Assembly: GCF_008079445.1 (NCBI RefSeq) | Contig: NZ_VRYH01000008.1 | Span: 57,415-121,414, forward strand | Origin: Aidingimonas lacisalsi | GTDB taxonomy: Bacteria; Pseudomonadota; Gammaproteobacteria; Pseudomonadales; Halomonadaceae | DNA: 64,000 bases | Direction: 5' to 3' | In this document: positions 26,401-34,358 of the stretch, piece by piece | How positions within the stretch are numbered: the first letter of the stretch is position 1 | Layout of the letters: each line of letters opens with the position of its first letter | The notes under the pieces: model-generated | Told to the model about the DNA's origin: nothing | Databases searched by the model: none | The model's input: the letters and a program-made list of their open reading frames with translations, nothing else | Made by a program: the position numbers and the translations under genes

Positions 26401-28355
26401 TGGAAACGGCCACGCAAGCGCTCGCCGATGCGCAGGCTCGCCTGGCCGAACTGGAGCCGCAACGCGAAGCGGCTGAGCAGGATCTGGAACGGCACGGGGA
26501 TACCTGGCTGTCAGCCGAACAGTTCGCCGATGCCGGTGGCGTGGAGCGTCTCGCTGAACTCGAAGCGCGTCTGGCGGGTGTCGCCGAACAGGAAGGTCTG
26601 GCCCGCGAACGTAGCGACGAGCTTGTCGAGCGCCTCGAATCACTGGACCAGCAACTGACCTCGTTGGAGGCTCGACGTCGCTCGCTGTTCGCCGATGGCG
26701 AGCGCGACTGGCTGCGGACGCTGGATGACTTCGAGCGCGAGGGCGGCGAGGCCTTCATGCAAACGGCGTCGCAGGTCGAGACTGAACTCAATCAGGCCGT
26801 GACCCTGGCCAGTCGGCGTGCCGATTTCGATTTTGCGCGGATACGCGCCTATCTCGAGGTGCGCGACGCACGCGGCGGACGACAGAAACTCGAACGTGAC
26901 ATTGCCCAGCTCAAGCGCGATATCAATGAGACGCGCGATGCTCGCAAAGCCCGTCTGGCGGAGCAATCCTCGGTGGAGTCAAGACTGGAGGTGAGCCGCC
27001 AAGCGATGGGATGGGTCGACCAATTGGCCGTTGCCTGGCTGGAACGGTTGCGGGAGTTGCCGGCGGGATGGCGACAACGACTGGCAGGATTCGACGATCT
27101 GAGCGAGGTCAGTGGATGGCCTGACGATCACCCTGATGTCGATGCTTTGAACGAGGCGCTGTCTCAGTGGCATCGCTTGGCCGGGCCCGGCGATGAACCG
27201 GTGCCGGCCGATGTCACGGATGACTGGTTCCAGACCCTGGAGGCCAGTCAACAGACCTTGCTGCAAGCCCTTGGCGAACTCAACTTGGGCGAGCATTCCC
27301 GCCAACGTGACCGTCAGGCCCGTGAGCTCGAGACTCGAGAACAGCAGTTGGCGCGCTCGCTGGATGACGCCAGTGGCAGCCGTTTGTTCAATGACACCGA
27401 GCGAGCTCGTCTAGCGACGTTGAATGGCGTCGATCCTGGCGCGCTCGCCGCCCTGCATTCGCTCCACGATCAACTGGTCGGCCAGCTTGGCGATCACCGT
27501 GATCGGGTCGCCAAGCTGCACGCCTCGCGTGAGCATATCGAAGGCACGTTGGTTGAACGTCTCGGTTCGATCATCACCGATGCCGCCGGCAACCTGGACA
27601 TCCTCAAACGTGTGGCACGACGCAGTGGCGATGGCGGCGCCTTCTTCGACGTCAAGGCATCGCTGATCGATGATACGGCCGTGCGCGAACTCATTCAGCA
27701 GATGCTGGCCGACATCGACGAACATCAAGCGGCACAGCGGCGTCGCCAGCAACGAGGCGAAGATGCCGGCGAGTCGTCGCGCCGTGCCGGCGACAAGCAG
27801 GAAGAGCTGGCGCGCCAGATTCGCCGGCGGATCTACCGTGGCTTGTTCCGCGACGTCTCGATTCGGCTCAAGCACGATGCGATTCGTCCCCATGGACGGT
27901 TGTTTTCACTCAACGAAGACATGTCCGAAGGGCAGCGTGAAGCGGTATCGTTGATGTGGTTGGTCAAGCTGTCCGAATTCGCCATCGAACGCGGACTGCA
28001 CGATGTTCCGGGGGCGCGCAAGCGCCGTGGCCAGGGAGGACGTGAGAGCGTGATCCTGCTGGATGGCCTGTTCTCCAAGCTCTCCCATCGTCGTTTGATA
28101 CAGGATTCCCTGGAGTCTCTGCGCAACACCCGTGGACGTTTCCAGATGATCGGCCTGATTCACAATCCCAATTACGAGAACGATCCCGGCATCTTTCCCA
28201 CCTACCTGGTGGGCAGCGTCATTGGCGGGCAACACGGCCAGGGAGGGCATGTCGTGGTACGTGAAGGTCAGGTCGTCGAGCCCACGAGTGTGGGACGTGA
28301 CGACGGGGATGCCAGTATCTTCGGCATTCATGTCACGGAACCCGCCGTCGAGTGA
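23460..28355 (+). CDS. MukB/MksB-like giant SMC ATPase with altered Walker B
   Basis: A 1631-residue SMC-type protein, a little longer than MukB (about 1490). The N-terminal head has Walker A ENGFGKTT (44-51). Residues ~245-780 and ~875-1480 are Glu/Arg/Gln-rich heptad coiled coils, broken by a hinge-like globular stretch near 780-875 (GIAYVPLHRVL ... GIGVPVIEAHRL). The C-terminal head has a signature-like MSEGQREAVSLM (from 1488) and Walker B SVILLDGLFSKL, with Asp1535 followed by Gly1536 where ABC/SMC ATPases carry the catalytic Glu. No JetD/MksG nuclease gene is adjacent. It likely acts in chromosome compaction or plasmid restriction; which one is open. Confidence 0.8.
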   Translation: MSVIHRIEVANLLNKHGDIASPWDAKMRHLLLDLRGQSSAISMENGFGKTTLAEALIGMLSRDRTLLTRTRRKCSPSNVGGQGRSWTHLRVEFRTGGSEGGQDDMLATAGEEVAGESVVFGMYGYCDGSGLSFYHYAGRLEQVPIHHETADGKLALYANSDVQAAMRAQGVSRSANREEWLDAVGAHVSRRELAQLASFQKEGGADKSQIFNAIKPRGGEKADQAFFFEVLAPQILSGATHGETDEGEDLIEEVILNSGTKVTELRHRLSEAETDQHRAEDKVAYLESLNAQGQSLLDARNALVAMDATLSASERLIGGQALMALPGIPNGSATWVEGFAWGSGDTGRPRVSLWLLARLTRQAERHVRQALSERGARVDSHRRLIHLPEASWPAAKEVGHVAFEAARDWLADSQAFDDDAARYRALAQFDEAAEAFESLDGNRWREEVIADRTYLKELKTDVERLDRDWERLDQEREQLESRQREFTDNQSFYTQALSDGLFSEEELEAPDTTEQSVQAAADAARQSLADHIARVGELRKASQWHAEFKAQHPDTTPGDLLALKTEQLDTLNSEYERLDSERNEARSAHEAARTELERLRGERQRLEGEQTPLQRGREAWQAFVEHWPEAEVTGFWTRKKNELATLQQQCQQCRQSLETARNHQAQLAPLAESAAAYTRWHGDEEPVHLRDRLYRQSRELDDEAQRLAHEEARLRELHDAWLAFREVSEQSPQRWLKDAKARYPRLLRETQALDTRIAERESYLEQLAGDPLASQAAEVDAQRLLDDAGIAYVPLHRVLTDCEASQQQHREWLSQAASHLFAPVVDGEKTARDAANRLIDEGIGVPVIEAHRLTNALQAGQTPLGAIQGVETLAVKAALDPSHLDALRQETQQRLDIDRERRAALDDEIARLDPHGERFALARQAHAAEEQAVETALESLTRDQAALADKRNQLAPRMSQEALASIDDYQRYLQEGGDKALETATQALADAQARLAELEPQREAAEQDLERHGDTWLSAEQFADAGGVERLAELEARLAGVAEQEGLARERSDELVERLESLDQQLTSLEARRRSLFADGERDWLRTLDDFEREGGEAFMQTASQVETELNQAVTLASRRADFDFARIRAYLEVRDARGGRQKLERDIAQLKRDINETRDARKARLAEQSSVESRLEVSRQAMGWVDQLAVAWLERLRELPAGWRQRLAGFDDLSEVSGWPDDHPDVDALNEALSQWHRLAGPGDEPVPADVTDDWFQTLEASQQTLLQALGELNLGEHSRQRDRQARELETREQQLARSLDDASGSRLFNDTERARLATLNGVDPGALAALHSLHDQLVGQLGDHRDRVAKLHASREHIEGTLVERLGSIITDAAGNLDILKRVARRSGDGGAFFDVKASLIDDTAVRELIQQMLADIDEHQAAQRRRQQRGEDAGESSRRAGDKQEELARQIRRRIYRGLFRDVSIRLKHDAIRPHGRLFSLNEDMSEGQREAVSLMWLVKLSEFAIERGLHDVPGARKRRGQGGRESVILLDGLFSKLSHRRLIQDSLESLRNTRGRFQMIGLIHNPNYENDPGIFPTYLVGSVIGGQHGQGGHVVVREGQVVEPTSVGRDDGDASIFGIHVTEPAVE

Positions 28356-28376
28356 AGTCGGAAACCCGCAAAAATT

Positions 28377-28390
28377 GTTAGCATGCTAAC
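28377..28390. promoter_or_regulatory. SlyA/MarR-like operator palindrome upstream of the efflux pair
   Basis: GTTAGCATGCTAAC is a perfect 14-bp palindrome whose core TTAGCATGCTAA differs by one base from the SlyA consensus TTAGCAAGCTAA. A further half-site TTATGCTAA follows at 28392-28400, and a TTGTTA overlapping the palindrome could be a -35 box. The site sits 102 bp before the HlyD gene, so a MarR-family repressor encoded elsewhere is the likely ligand-responsive regulator. A GC-rich partial stem (CGCCCCG ... CGGGGCG) lies between it and the start codon. Confidence 0.6.
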
Positions 28391-28491
28391 ATTATGCTAA
28401 TCTCTCGTTTCCCGCCCCGTGGGTCGTTCGTGAATCCGATCCGCGGGGCGCTTCTGTCTGGCTGTAACCATTACCAAGCAAGTGAGACGAG

Positions 28492-29553
28492 ATGACTCCA
28501 GAACAACGTTTTGCCCGCTGGGTTCGCGTGGCAATCGCGGCATTCATCGTGCTGTTCGTCTATTTCGTGATTGCCGACACCTACATGCCCATGACACCGC
28601 AAGCCCGTGCCATGCGCCCGGTCACGACGGTCGCTCCGGAAGTCGATGGCCGTGTCGTGTCCGTCGACGCGTCCAACAATAGTCGTGTTCACGAGGGCGA
28701 CGTCCTGTTTACCCTCGACGCTGAACCCTATCGGCTGGCGCTTCAACAAGCGCGGCTGGCGCGGGAAGAAGCCCGCCGTGACAACGCCCGCCTCAAGGCT
28801 GAGCTGGCCGCGGCGCGGGCCGAACTCGTGGCGGCCCAGACCTCGGCTGACGAACTGGAACGGGAACAACGTCGTTACGCAACATTGGCCAAGCGCCAGG
28901 AAGTATCGCAACAGGCGTATGAGCAGCGCCTGGCGGATTATCGCAGCGCTCAAGCCTCCGTCGATGCTGCCCGGGCGAATGTCGAGTCACTGGAAGTCGA
29001 GCTGGGAGACGACGGGGAAGCCAATTTGCGGTTACGACAAGCCGAGAATGCCGTCGCCCAAGCCGAACTCGATCTCGAGCGTACGCGAGTCCGTGCGGAC
29101 CACGCTGGTGTCGTCACCAACCTCCAGTTGCAGTCGGGGAGCGTCCTGTCGGCGGGCACGGCGGTATTGGCCCTGGTCGATGATGAACTCGATATCGTGG
29201 CGGATTTTCGCGAAAAGGCGCTTCGGCATGTATCGCCGGGAGATCCGGTGCGTGTCGTTTTCGATGCATGGCCCGGTCAGGTTTTCGAAGCCAGAGTCAG
29301 TTCGCGGGATGCCGGGATTCAGGATGGACAGCTGTCGGCCGACGGCCGCCTCGTCGATATTGCCGCGACCGACCGTTGGGTACGTGATGCACAGCGTTTG
29401 CGGCTGCATGTGACGCTGGATCGGCCCCTGGATACGCTGCCGGCCAGTGGTGCGCGAGCGACAGTACAGTTGCTACCGGACAATCACTGGCTGGCGAAAC
29501 CGTTCGCCTGGCTGCAAATCCATGGGATTAGCTGGATTCATTATGTCTACTGA
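28492..29553 (+). CDS. HlyD/EmrA-type membrane fusion protein
   Basis: A 353-residue periplasmic adaptor anchored by one N-terminal helix (about 12-29, VAIAAFIVLFVYFVIAD). A biotinyl-lipoyl-like half motif VAPEVDGRVVSVDASNNSRVHEGDVLFTLD precedes a long coiled-coil hairpin (about 80-195) and the returning half TRVRADHAGVVTNLQLQSGS, then a beta-barrel part. Such proteins join an inner-membrane pump to an outer-membrane channel. Its stop overlaps the start of the DUF2955 gene by 11 bases, so the pair forms one efflux unit, similar to the aaeA/aaeB and fusaric-acid-type systems. Confidence 0.9.
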   Translation: MTPEQRFARWVRVAIAAFIVLFVYFVIADTYMPMTPQARAMRPVTTVAPEVDGRVVSVDASNNSRVHEGDVLFTLDAEPYRLALQQARLAREEARRDNARLKAELAAARAELVAAQTSADELEREQRRYATLAKRQEVSQQAYEQRLADYRSAQASVDAARANVESLEVELGDDGEANLRLRQAENAVAQAELDLERTRVRADHAGVVTNLQLQSGSVLSAGTAVLALVDDELDIVADFREKALRHVSPGDPVRVVFDAWPGQVFEARVSSRDAGIQDGQLSADGRLVDIAATDRWVRDAQRLRLHVTLDRPLDTLPASGARATVQLLPDNHWLAKPFAWLQIHGISWIHYVY

Positions 29554-30571
29554 GCGCCACGTGCTGGATGCCAATGGATTGCGGCAGTGTCTGCGCGTGG
29601 CGGGCGGCGGGTCACTGGGGTTCGTGATCAGCCATCTGATGGGCTGGAATTACGGTGTCTTCTTTACCGTCTTTCCGATGTTTCTATTGGGATTGATCCC
29701 GGTGCTCAATGCCCTGGTGATCCGTCAGTTCATCGTCAACGTCTGTGTCAATGTGCTGGAAGTCAGCCTGGTCGTAGGACTGACCCAGCACATGCCCGTC
29801 ATCATGACCGGGCTGGTGTTTGCACTTTTCTATGCCCGTTTCCGATTGATGGCTCGGGGAAGGCTGTTTCTGTTTGGCGCCAACGGCGTACTCACCTTGA
29901 GCATCCTGTTGCACTTCGCCAGTTATCCCGATCTGGACCTGGCGGATTTGTTGGCGAGCAATATCGTCGCCAGTGTTCTGGCCGTGGCGATAGCCATGCT
30001 CATGCATGCGGTGTTTCCGGATATCGAAGCACGACGAATGCCGCAGAGTCCGGAAAAAGCGCCGTCCCGCGTGCGCCATGAAACCCTGATCGGGGCTGTG
30101 ACAGCGACGCTGTCGTTCGTCGTGTTTCAAGTGTTCGATCTGCGTGATTCGCTGTCGGCGCAGATGGCGACGATCCTGATTCTCTTCGCGTTGAGCTATC
30201 CCGGGGCCAGAGTCTCCGCGGTCAAGCGAGCGGTAGGTACCTTGCTGGGCTGCAATCTCGCGTTATTGTTGCAACTGGTCTTGTACAGTCAGAGTGGTCA
30301 TCTGGTGCTGGTCACACTTTGCTACTGGCTGGGGTTGATGATGTTCGCGCGTTTGCATGTGCTGGAAGGTGGGGGCTCGGGGGTCGGTTTCGGCGGTCTG
30401 ACGACGCTGGGGATCCTGTTTGGCCAGTATCTCGGGCCACAGCAGGATCTCGTCTACAGCGCCCTGTATCGGTTTTCGTCAATGAGCGTCGCGCTGGTGG
30501 CCACGCTGGTCGTGATGGCCTTACTGCATCGGTTACTGGATGGCTGGGAACCGACACGCTATGCGGGATAG
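29543..30571 (+). CDS. DUF2955 / fusaric acid resistance-like membrane transporter
   Basis: A 342-residue membrane protein with about nine or ten hydrophobic segments in two blocks: residues ~20-160 and ~200-330, separated by a hydrophilic region (EARRMPQSPEKAPSRVRHE). The repeat of a GTLLGCNLALLLQL-type helix in the second block resembles aromatic-acid exporter (AaeB/FUSC) proteins, and the family found beside such HlyD genes is DUF2955. It probably exports an aromatic or hydrophobic acid; substrate unknown. The ATG at 29543 lies within the end of the upstream gene. A longer in-frame extension is inside that gene and rejected. Confidence 0.82.
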   Translation: MSTERHVLDANGLRQCLRVAGGGSLGFVISHLMGWNYGVFFTVFPMFLLGLIPVLNALVIRQFIVNVCVNVLEVSLVVGLTQHMPVIMTGLVFALFYARFRLMARGRLFLFGANGVLTLSILLHFASYPDLDLADLLASNIVASVLAVAIAMLMHAVFPDIEARRMPQSPEKAPSRVRHETLIGAVTATLSFVVFQVFDLRDSLSAQMATILILFALSYPGARVSAVKRAVGTLLGCNLALLLQLVLYSQSGHLVLVTLCYWLGLMMFARLHVLEGGGSGVGFGGLTTLGILFGQYLGPQQDLVYSALYRFSSMSVALVATLVVMALLHRLLDGWEPTRYAG

Positions 30572-30602
30572 CGAAAACGCGCATACACGGTGGGGAACAC
30601 GG

Positions 30603-31532
30603 TTAACCGGCGGTATCCGACAGGCACCCGATGACCCGATTGCGACCCTGCTCCTTGGCGGCGTACAGACTGCAGTCGGCACGATCGATGAGCCGCTCGC
30701 GGGATTCGCCGACCCGGTGTTCGGCAATACCGATACTGGCGGTGACATGCCCTCGACTGATACCGAAGTCATGATTGGCGATGCGTTGGCGCAACCGTTC
30801 CGCCAGGGCTCTGCAGCGGGTCTGAGGGGTCAACGGCAAAAGAATGGCAAACTCCTCGCCACCAAGCCGGGCCAGGGTATCCTCTTCGCGAACCAGTTCA
30901 CTGCATAAGCTGCCGAACTCGGACAATACCTGATCGCCCTGCAGATGGCCCCATGTATCGTTGACGAGCTTGAAATGGTCCAGGTCGAGCAACATCAGCG
31001 ACAACGGCGTGCCATATCGGTTGCTCTTGGATATTTCCTCATCCAGCCGCTTCATCAACTTGCGGCGATTGGCCAGATTGGTCAGGGCATCGGTATCCGA
31101 CAATTTGCGCAGGTGGGCTTCGTGCGCTACCTGCTCACTGATGTCCAGCATCAGGCCGTGCCACAATGTGCCGTTATCGTGATGCTCAGGCTGAGCTCGA
31201 GCGGCGATCCAGCGTACCTGGCCGTCGATCTGGCGCAAGCGGAATTGGGTCGCCAATGGTGTCTGCTGCTGGGCCGACCGCTCGATAGCGGTCATCAACT
31301 GCGGAAAGTCTTCAGGGTCGATACGTTCGAATGCATAGCTGGCATCATCCGCCAGCAGGCGTTTGTCCTCATGACGGATCAAGGTACCGCTGCCGGCCAG
31401 GTAGGGAAATGACATTTCCCCCTGTGCACTGCGAAAGAACTGAAAGATCATGCCGGGAATGCGTTCGGTCATGACCTTCAGTTGCTCGAGACTGTCCCGG
31501 CCATCGACCGGCATCGTGTTATCGGCAGGCAT
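30603..31532 (-). CDS. PAS-GGDEF diguanylate cyclase
   Basis: About 309 residues, no membrane segment. The first ~150 residues form a PAS_3-like sensory domain (RIPGMIFQFFRS ... WIAARAQPEHHDNGTLWHGLMLDISEQ), followed by a GGDEF domain with LLDLDHFKLVNDTWGHLQGD and the active-site loop ARLGGEEF. The residue set for GTP and Mg binding is intact, so it should make c-di-GMP. A possible inhibitory RxxD site is present as REED five residues before the loop. The start at 31532 is preferred because AGGGAA lies eight bases upstream; a start at 31553 also exists. It sits alone, facing away from cfa's end. Confidence 0.9.
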   Translation of the reverse strand: MPADNTMPVDGRDSLEQLKVMTERIPGMIFQFFRSAQGEMSFPYLAGSGTLIRHEDKRLLADDASYAFERIDPEDFPQLMTAIERSAQQQTPLATQFRLRQIDGQVRWIAARAQPEHHDNGTLWHGLMLDISEQVAHEAHLRKLSDTDALTNLANRRKLMKRLDEEISKSNRYGTPLSLMLLDLDHFKLVNDTWGHLQGDQVLSEFGSLCSELVREEDTLARLGGEEFAILLPLTPQTRCRALAERLRQRIANHDFGISRGHVTASIGIAEHRVGESRERLIDRADCSLYAAKEQGRNRVIGCLSDTAG

Positions 31533-31694
31533 AGGCTTGGTTCCCTGCGGCATCCTGCAGCATTGGGTGTTATTGTGCCGTACCTGAACCTCGCGCGGAT
31601 CGGTTGTCGTTTGTCATGGTTTCGAGGCGCAGATGGCTTTAGATCAGCGCGTTAATATACGCCCACGTTCTGGTTGGTGTTATTACACGCAGGA

Positions 31695-31712
31695 TGTAAG
31701 AGATATCTTACA
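31695..31712. promoter_or_regulatory. Inverted repeat between cfa and the diguanylate cyclase gene
   Basis: TGTAAGA-GATA-TCTTACA is a perfect 7-bp inverted repeat 30 bases beyond the cfa stop and 163 bases upstream of the cyclase start, both on the reverse strand. A second symmetric element GCGT-N6-ACGC lies at 31649-31662. They could be operators for the cyclase or weak end-of-transcript structures for cfa; no T-run is present. Confidence 0.4.
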
Positions 31713-31742
31713 CAACATGCCCGGCAACCTTGCCGTGTCCGT

Positions 31743-32894
31743 TCAGCGTGGTGCGTCGTAACGGCCTGGTCTCCACTTGGAGTACACGACCTGCCAGAGT
31801 TGCAGGTTACGCGCCCGAAAGGCACCGGCACACACCGACAGGTAATAGCGGAACATTCGACGTGTGCGTTCATTGTATCGGTCGGCGATCTCGGGCCAGT
31901 AAGTATCGAAGTTTTCCAGCCAAGCCATCAGGGTACGGTCATAGTCGGGACCGAAATTCTGCCAGTCTTCCATCAACAGACGTCCTTCGGTGGTCTTGGC
32001 GATATGCTCTATCGACGGCAGGATCCCATTGGGAAAGATATACTTGTTGATCCAGGGGTCGGCACTGATCTCGGACGTGTTCGAACCAATGGTATGCAGC
32101 AGGAAGAGTCCATCGGGATCGAGCAGCCGTTCGACGGTATCGAAATAGGTCCGGTAGTTGCGGTGACCGACATGCTCGAACATGCCGATCGAGACGATGC
32201 GGTCGTAGCTTCCTTGCAAGTCGCGATAATCCATTAGCCGGATGTCGACAGGCAATCCCTGGCATTTTTCCTCGCCGAATGCGGCCTGCTCCCTGGAAAT
32301 GGTGATACCGGTGACCTCGACACCATAGTTGCGCGCTGCATGTTCGGCAAAACTGCCCCAGCCGCAGCCGATGTCGAGAACGCGCATGCCGGGTTGCAGA
32401 TCCAGTTTGCGAGCCGCCAGATCGAGTTTGGCGACCTGGGCTTCGTGCAGCGTATCGGCAGTGTGCCAGTAGCCACATGAATAGCACATGGTGGGGTCGA
32501 GCATGCGTTCGAACAGGTCGTTGCCCAGATCGTAGTGAGCTTCTCCGACCATATAGGCCCGCGCCTTGCTTTGAAGGTTGAAAAAGCCGGTCTGGAGACG
32601 ATACAGCAGTCGTTTCGACGGAGTGCGGGCCCGCTCACCAAGCCCGTGTCTCAGCAAGCGGTGAGCGAATTCGTCGATGCTGTCGCACTCCCACCAGCCG
32701 TCCATATAGGATTCACCCAAGCCCAGCGTACCCTGATGGAGAACGCGCGAAAAAAAGTCGGGATGAGTGACACGTATGTCCCATGGGCGGTCACCGTTCA
32801 ATTCGATGCCCGAGCCATCGATGAGTTGTTCAACCACACGCCTGGCCCGAGTGTCCGGAAGCGCGACGGGGCCGATGCGAGGATCACTGGTCAT
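31743..32894 (-). CDS. cfa: Cyclopropane-fatty-acyl-phospholipid synthase
   Basis: A 383-residue methyltransferase that adds a methylene from S-adenosylmethionine to unsaturated acyl chains of membrane phospholipids, a common adaptation to osmotic and acid stress. Seen are the N-terminal lipid-binding-type domain with GTLGLGESYMDGWWE, the motif HYDLGNDLFERMLD, the SAM motif VLDIGCGWGSFA near residue 175, and MFEHVGHRNY. AGGAGG just before 32894 decides the start against an upstream in-frame ATG. It is divergent from a thiamine-binding-type gene, with 113 bp between them that must hold both promoters. Confidence 0.96.
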   Translation of the reverse strand: MTSDPRIGPVALPDTRARRVVEQLIDGSGIELNGDRPWDIRVTHPDFFSRVLHQGTLGLGESYMDGWWECDSIDEFAHRLLRHGLGERARTPSKRLLYRLQTGFFNLQSKARAYMVGEAHYDLGNDLFERMLDPTMCYSCGYWHTADTLHEAQVAKLDLAARKLDLQPGMRVLDIGCGWGSFAEHAARNYGVEVTGITISREQAAFGEEKCQGLPVDIRLMDYRDLQGSYDRIVSIGMFEHVGHRNYRTYFDTVERLLDPDGLFLLHTIGSNTSEISADPWINKYIFPNGILPSIEHIAKTTEGRLLMEDWQNFGPDYDRTLMAWLENFDTYWPEIADRYNERTRRMFRYYLSVCAGAFRARNLQLWQVVYSKWRPGRYDAPR

Positions 32895-33007
32895 GAGGCC
32901 TCCTGTTCCTACAGCGATCACACCTATGCTGAATAGTGAGAATAGCGCATCATGTCTATGTTATATATCTGTCAATGCATCTTAGGATACCGCTTAAGGA
33001 GTCGGTT

Positions 33008-33298
33008 ATGCACGTCATCGTCGATTTTTGCATCGTGCCTCTGGGGGTCGGTGTGTCGGTATCGGCTTATGTATCGGCGTGTCAGCGGGTCATTCGCGAT
33101 GCCGGACTCGACCATCACATGCATGCTTACGGCACCAATATCGAAGGGCCATGGGACGACGTGATGGCGGCGGTCAAGCGCTGCCATGAGGAAGTCCACG
33201 CGATGGGAGCGCCGCGTATCACGACGACCCTGAAGCTGGGGACGCGTACCGATCGTGATCAGTCCATGCAGGACAAGATCGATAGCGTCAATGCCTAG
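33008..33298 (+). CDS. MTH1187/YkoF family thiamine-binding-type protein
   Basis: A 96-residue cytoplasmic protein of the MTH1187 family (DUF77). Hallmarks are IVPLG near residue 10, the MHAYGTNIEGPWDDV stretch and the late segment APRITTTLKLGTRTD. Family members are ferredoxin-fold tetramers, some of which bind thiamine or its hydroxymethylpyrimidine part. AAGGAG at 32996-33001 precedes the ATG. It is monocistronic, converging with argP after 19 bp, so there is no operon partner to narrow its role. Confidence 0.85.
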   Translation: MHVIVDFCIVPLGVGVSVSAYVSACQRVIRDAGLDHHMHAYGTNIEGPWDDVMAAVKRCHEEVHAMGAPRITTTLKLGTRTDRDQSMQDKIDSVNA

Positions 33299-33317
33299 CT
33301 GGGTGGCAGAGCATGGA

Positions 33318-34214
33318 TCAGAGTGGTGTTTCCATTGGCGTGAGCCACTGCTGACTGGTCGCGAGCAAGTGATCGGTCAATGCATCGAGAGTTTCGCCAC
33401 CGTGGCGCCAATGGTGCCAATACAGAGGCACATCGATGTAACGCGTCGTATCGAGATCCACCAGTCTGCCCTCGGCCAGCTCGCGCTGAACCTGATGTTC
33501 CGGAAACAGGCCGTAGCCCATATTGGCCAGTGCCAGCCTCACGAAACCGTGTGAGGAAGGGCACAGGTGATGGGGAAACGGGTCACGGACACCGTGCAAC
33601 TCCAGATAGCGATGCTGCAGCCGGTCATCCGGACCATAGACGATGGCAGGCGCTTCACGCAGCGCCTGTTGAGTAATGCCGTGCGGAAAATACTTGGCCA
33701 TGTAGGCAGGGCTTGCCAGGGCGCGATAGCGCATTCCGCCCAGCAGGTGCGAACGTGCTCCCTGAACCGGGCGTTGCATGGCGCAGACGCACCCCGCCAC
33801 TTCACCATCGCGCATGCGTTTCAAGGCGACATCCTGATCCTCGATGACCATGTCGAGTAGCACATCATGACATTGGCAGAAGTCGCCGACGGCGTCAGAC
33901 CACCAGGTGGTCAGGCTGTCTGCATTGATAGCCAGCCGCAAGCGCTGTTCACGTTCACCCAGCGCCGGTACACGTTTCAGCAGGTCATGTTCTAGCAGGC
34001 GGACTTGCAGCACATGATTGAGCAGGCGTCGACCGATAGCGGTCGGCGTCAGTGTCGGGCTGCGCACGAGGACGGGTTGACCGAGCCGCGCCTCCAGCAA
34101 CTTGATACGTTGTGAAATGGCGGATTGCGTCAGCCCCAGATGCCGAGCGGCTCGCTCGAATCCCGACTGATCGATGACGGCGGCAAGCGCTTCGAGTAAT
34201 TTGTAGTCGAGCAT
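33318..34214 (-). CDS. argP: LysR family regulator ArgP (IciA)
   Basis: A 298-residue LysR-type activator. The N-terminal winged helix-turn-helix (about 3-60: LLEALAAVIDQSGFERAARHLGLTQSAISQRIKLLE) is typical, followed by an effector-binding domain. ArgP activates the arginine exporter argO in response to arginine and lysine; here argO-type gene lies divergent, 144 bp away. The start at 34214 (MLDYKLLEALA) matches the family start. The open frame extends far upstream across the divergent gene, which is spurious. Confidence 0.92.
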   Translation of the reverse strand: MLDYKLLEALAAVIDQSGFERAARHLGLTQSAISQRIKLLEARLGQPVLVRSPTLTPTAIGRRLLNHVLQVRLLEHDLLKRVPALGEREQRLRLAINADSLTTWWSDAVGDFCQCHDVLLDMVIEDQDVALKRMRDGEVAGCVCAMQRPVQGARSHLLGGMRYRALASPAYMAKYFPHGITQQALREAPAIVYGPDDRLQHRYLELHGVRDPFPHHLCPSSHGFVRLALANMGYGLFPEHQVQRELAEGRLVDLDTTRYIDVPLYWHHWRHGGETLDALTDHLLATSQQWLTPMETPL

Positions 34215-34358
34215 TAGGTTCGTTAATAACGGATTCTCTAAATTAATTTCATTTATTTCAGTTCTCAGCCTAGCCTGATCCAGCCGGAGAAAAAAGACCT
34301 GGCTGTCCGATGCCGGACGCTTGGTAGCGGCAATGATACGGAATGGATCGGAGGTGAG
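34215..34358. promoter_or_regulatory. argP-argO divergent control region
   Basis: This 144-bp gap separates the divergent regulator and exporter. The half nearest argP (34217-34265) is very AT-rich, with GTTAATAAC and ATTAATTTCATTTATTTC, and is the probable ArgP binding and promoter area. Specific T-N11-A half-sites are too common in this tract to assign. Confidence 0.5.

Noticed and set aside
21317..28355. Complete Wadjet anti-plasmid system
   Set aside because: The defining fourth gene (JetD-type nuclease) is missing on both sides, so only an SMC complex of related layout is claimed.
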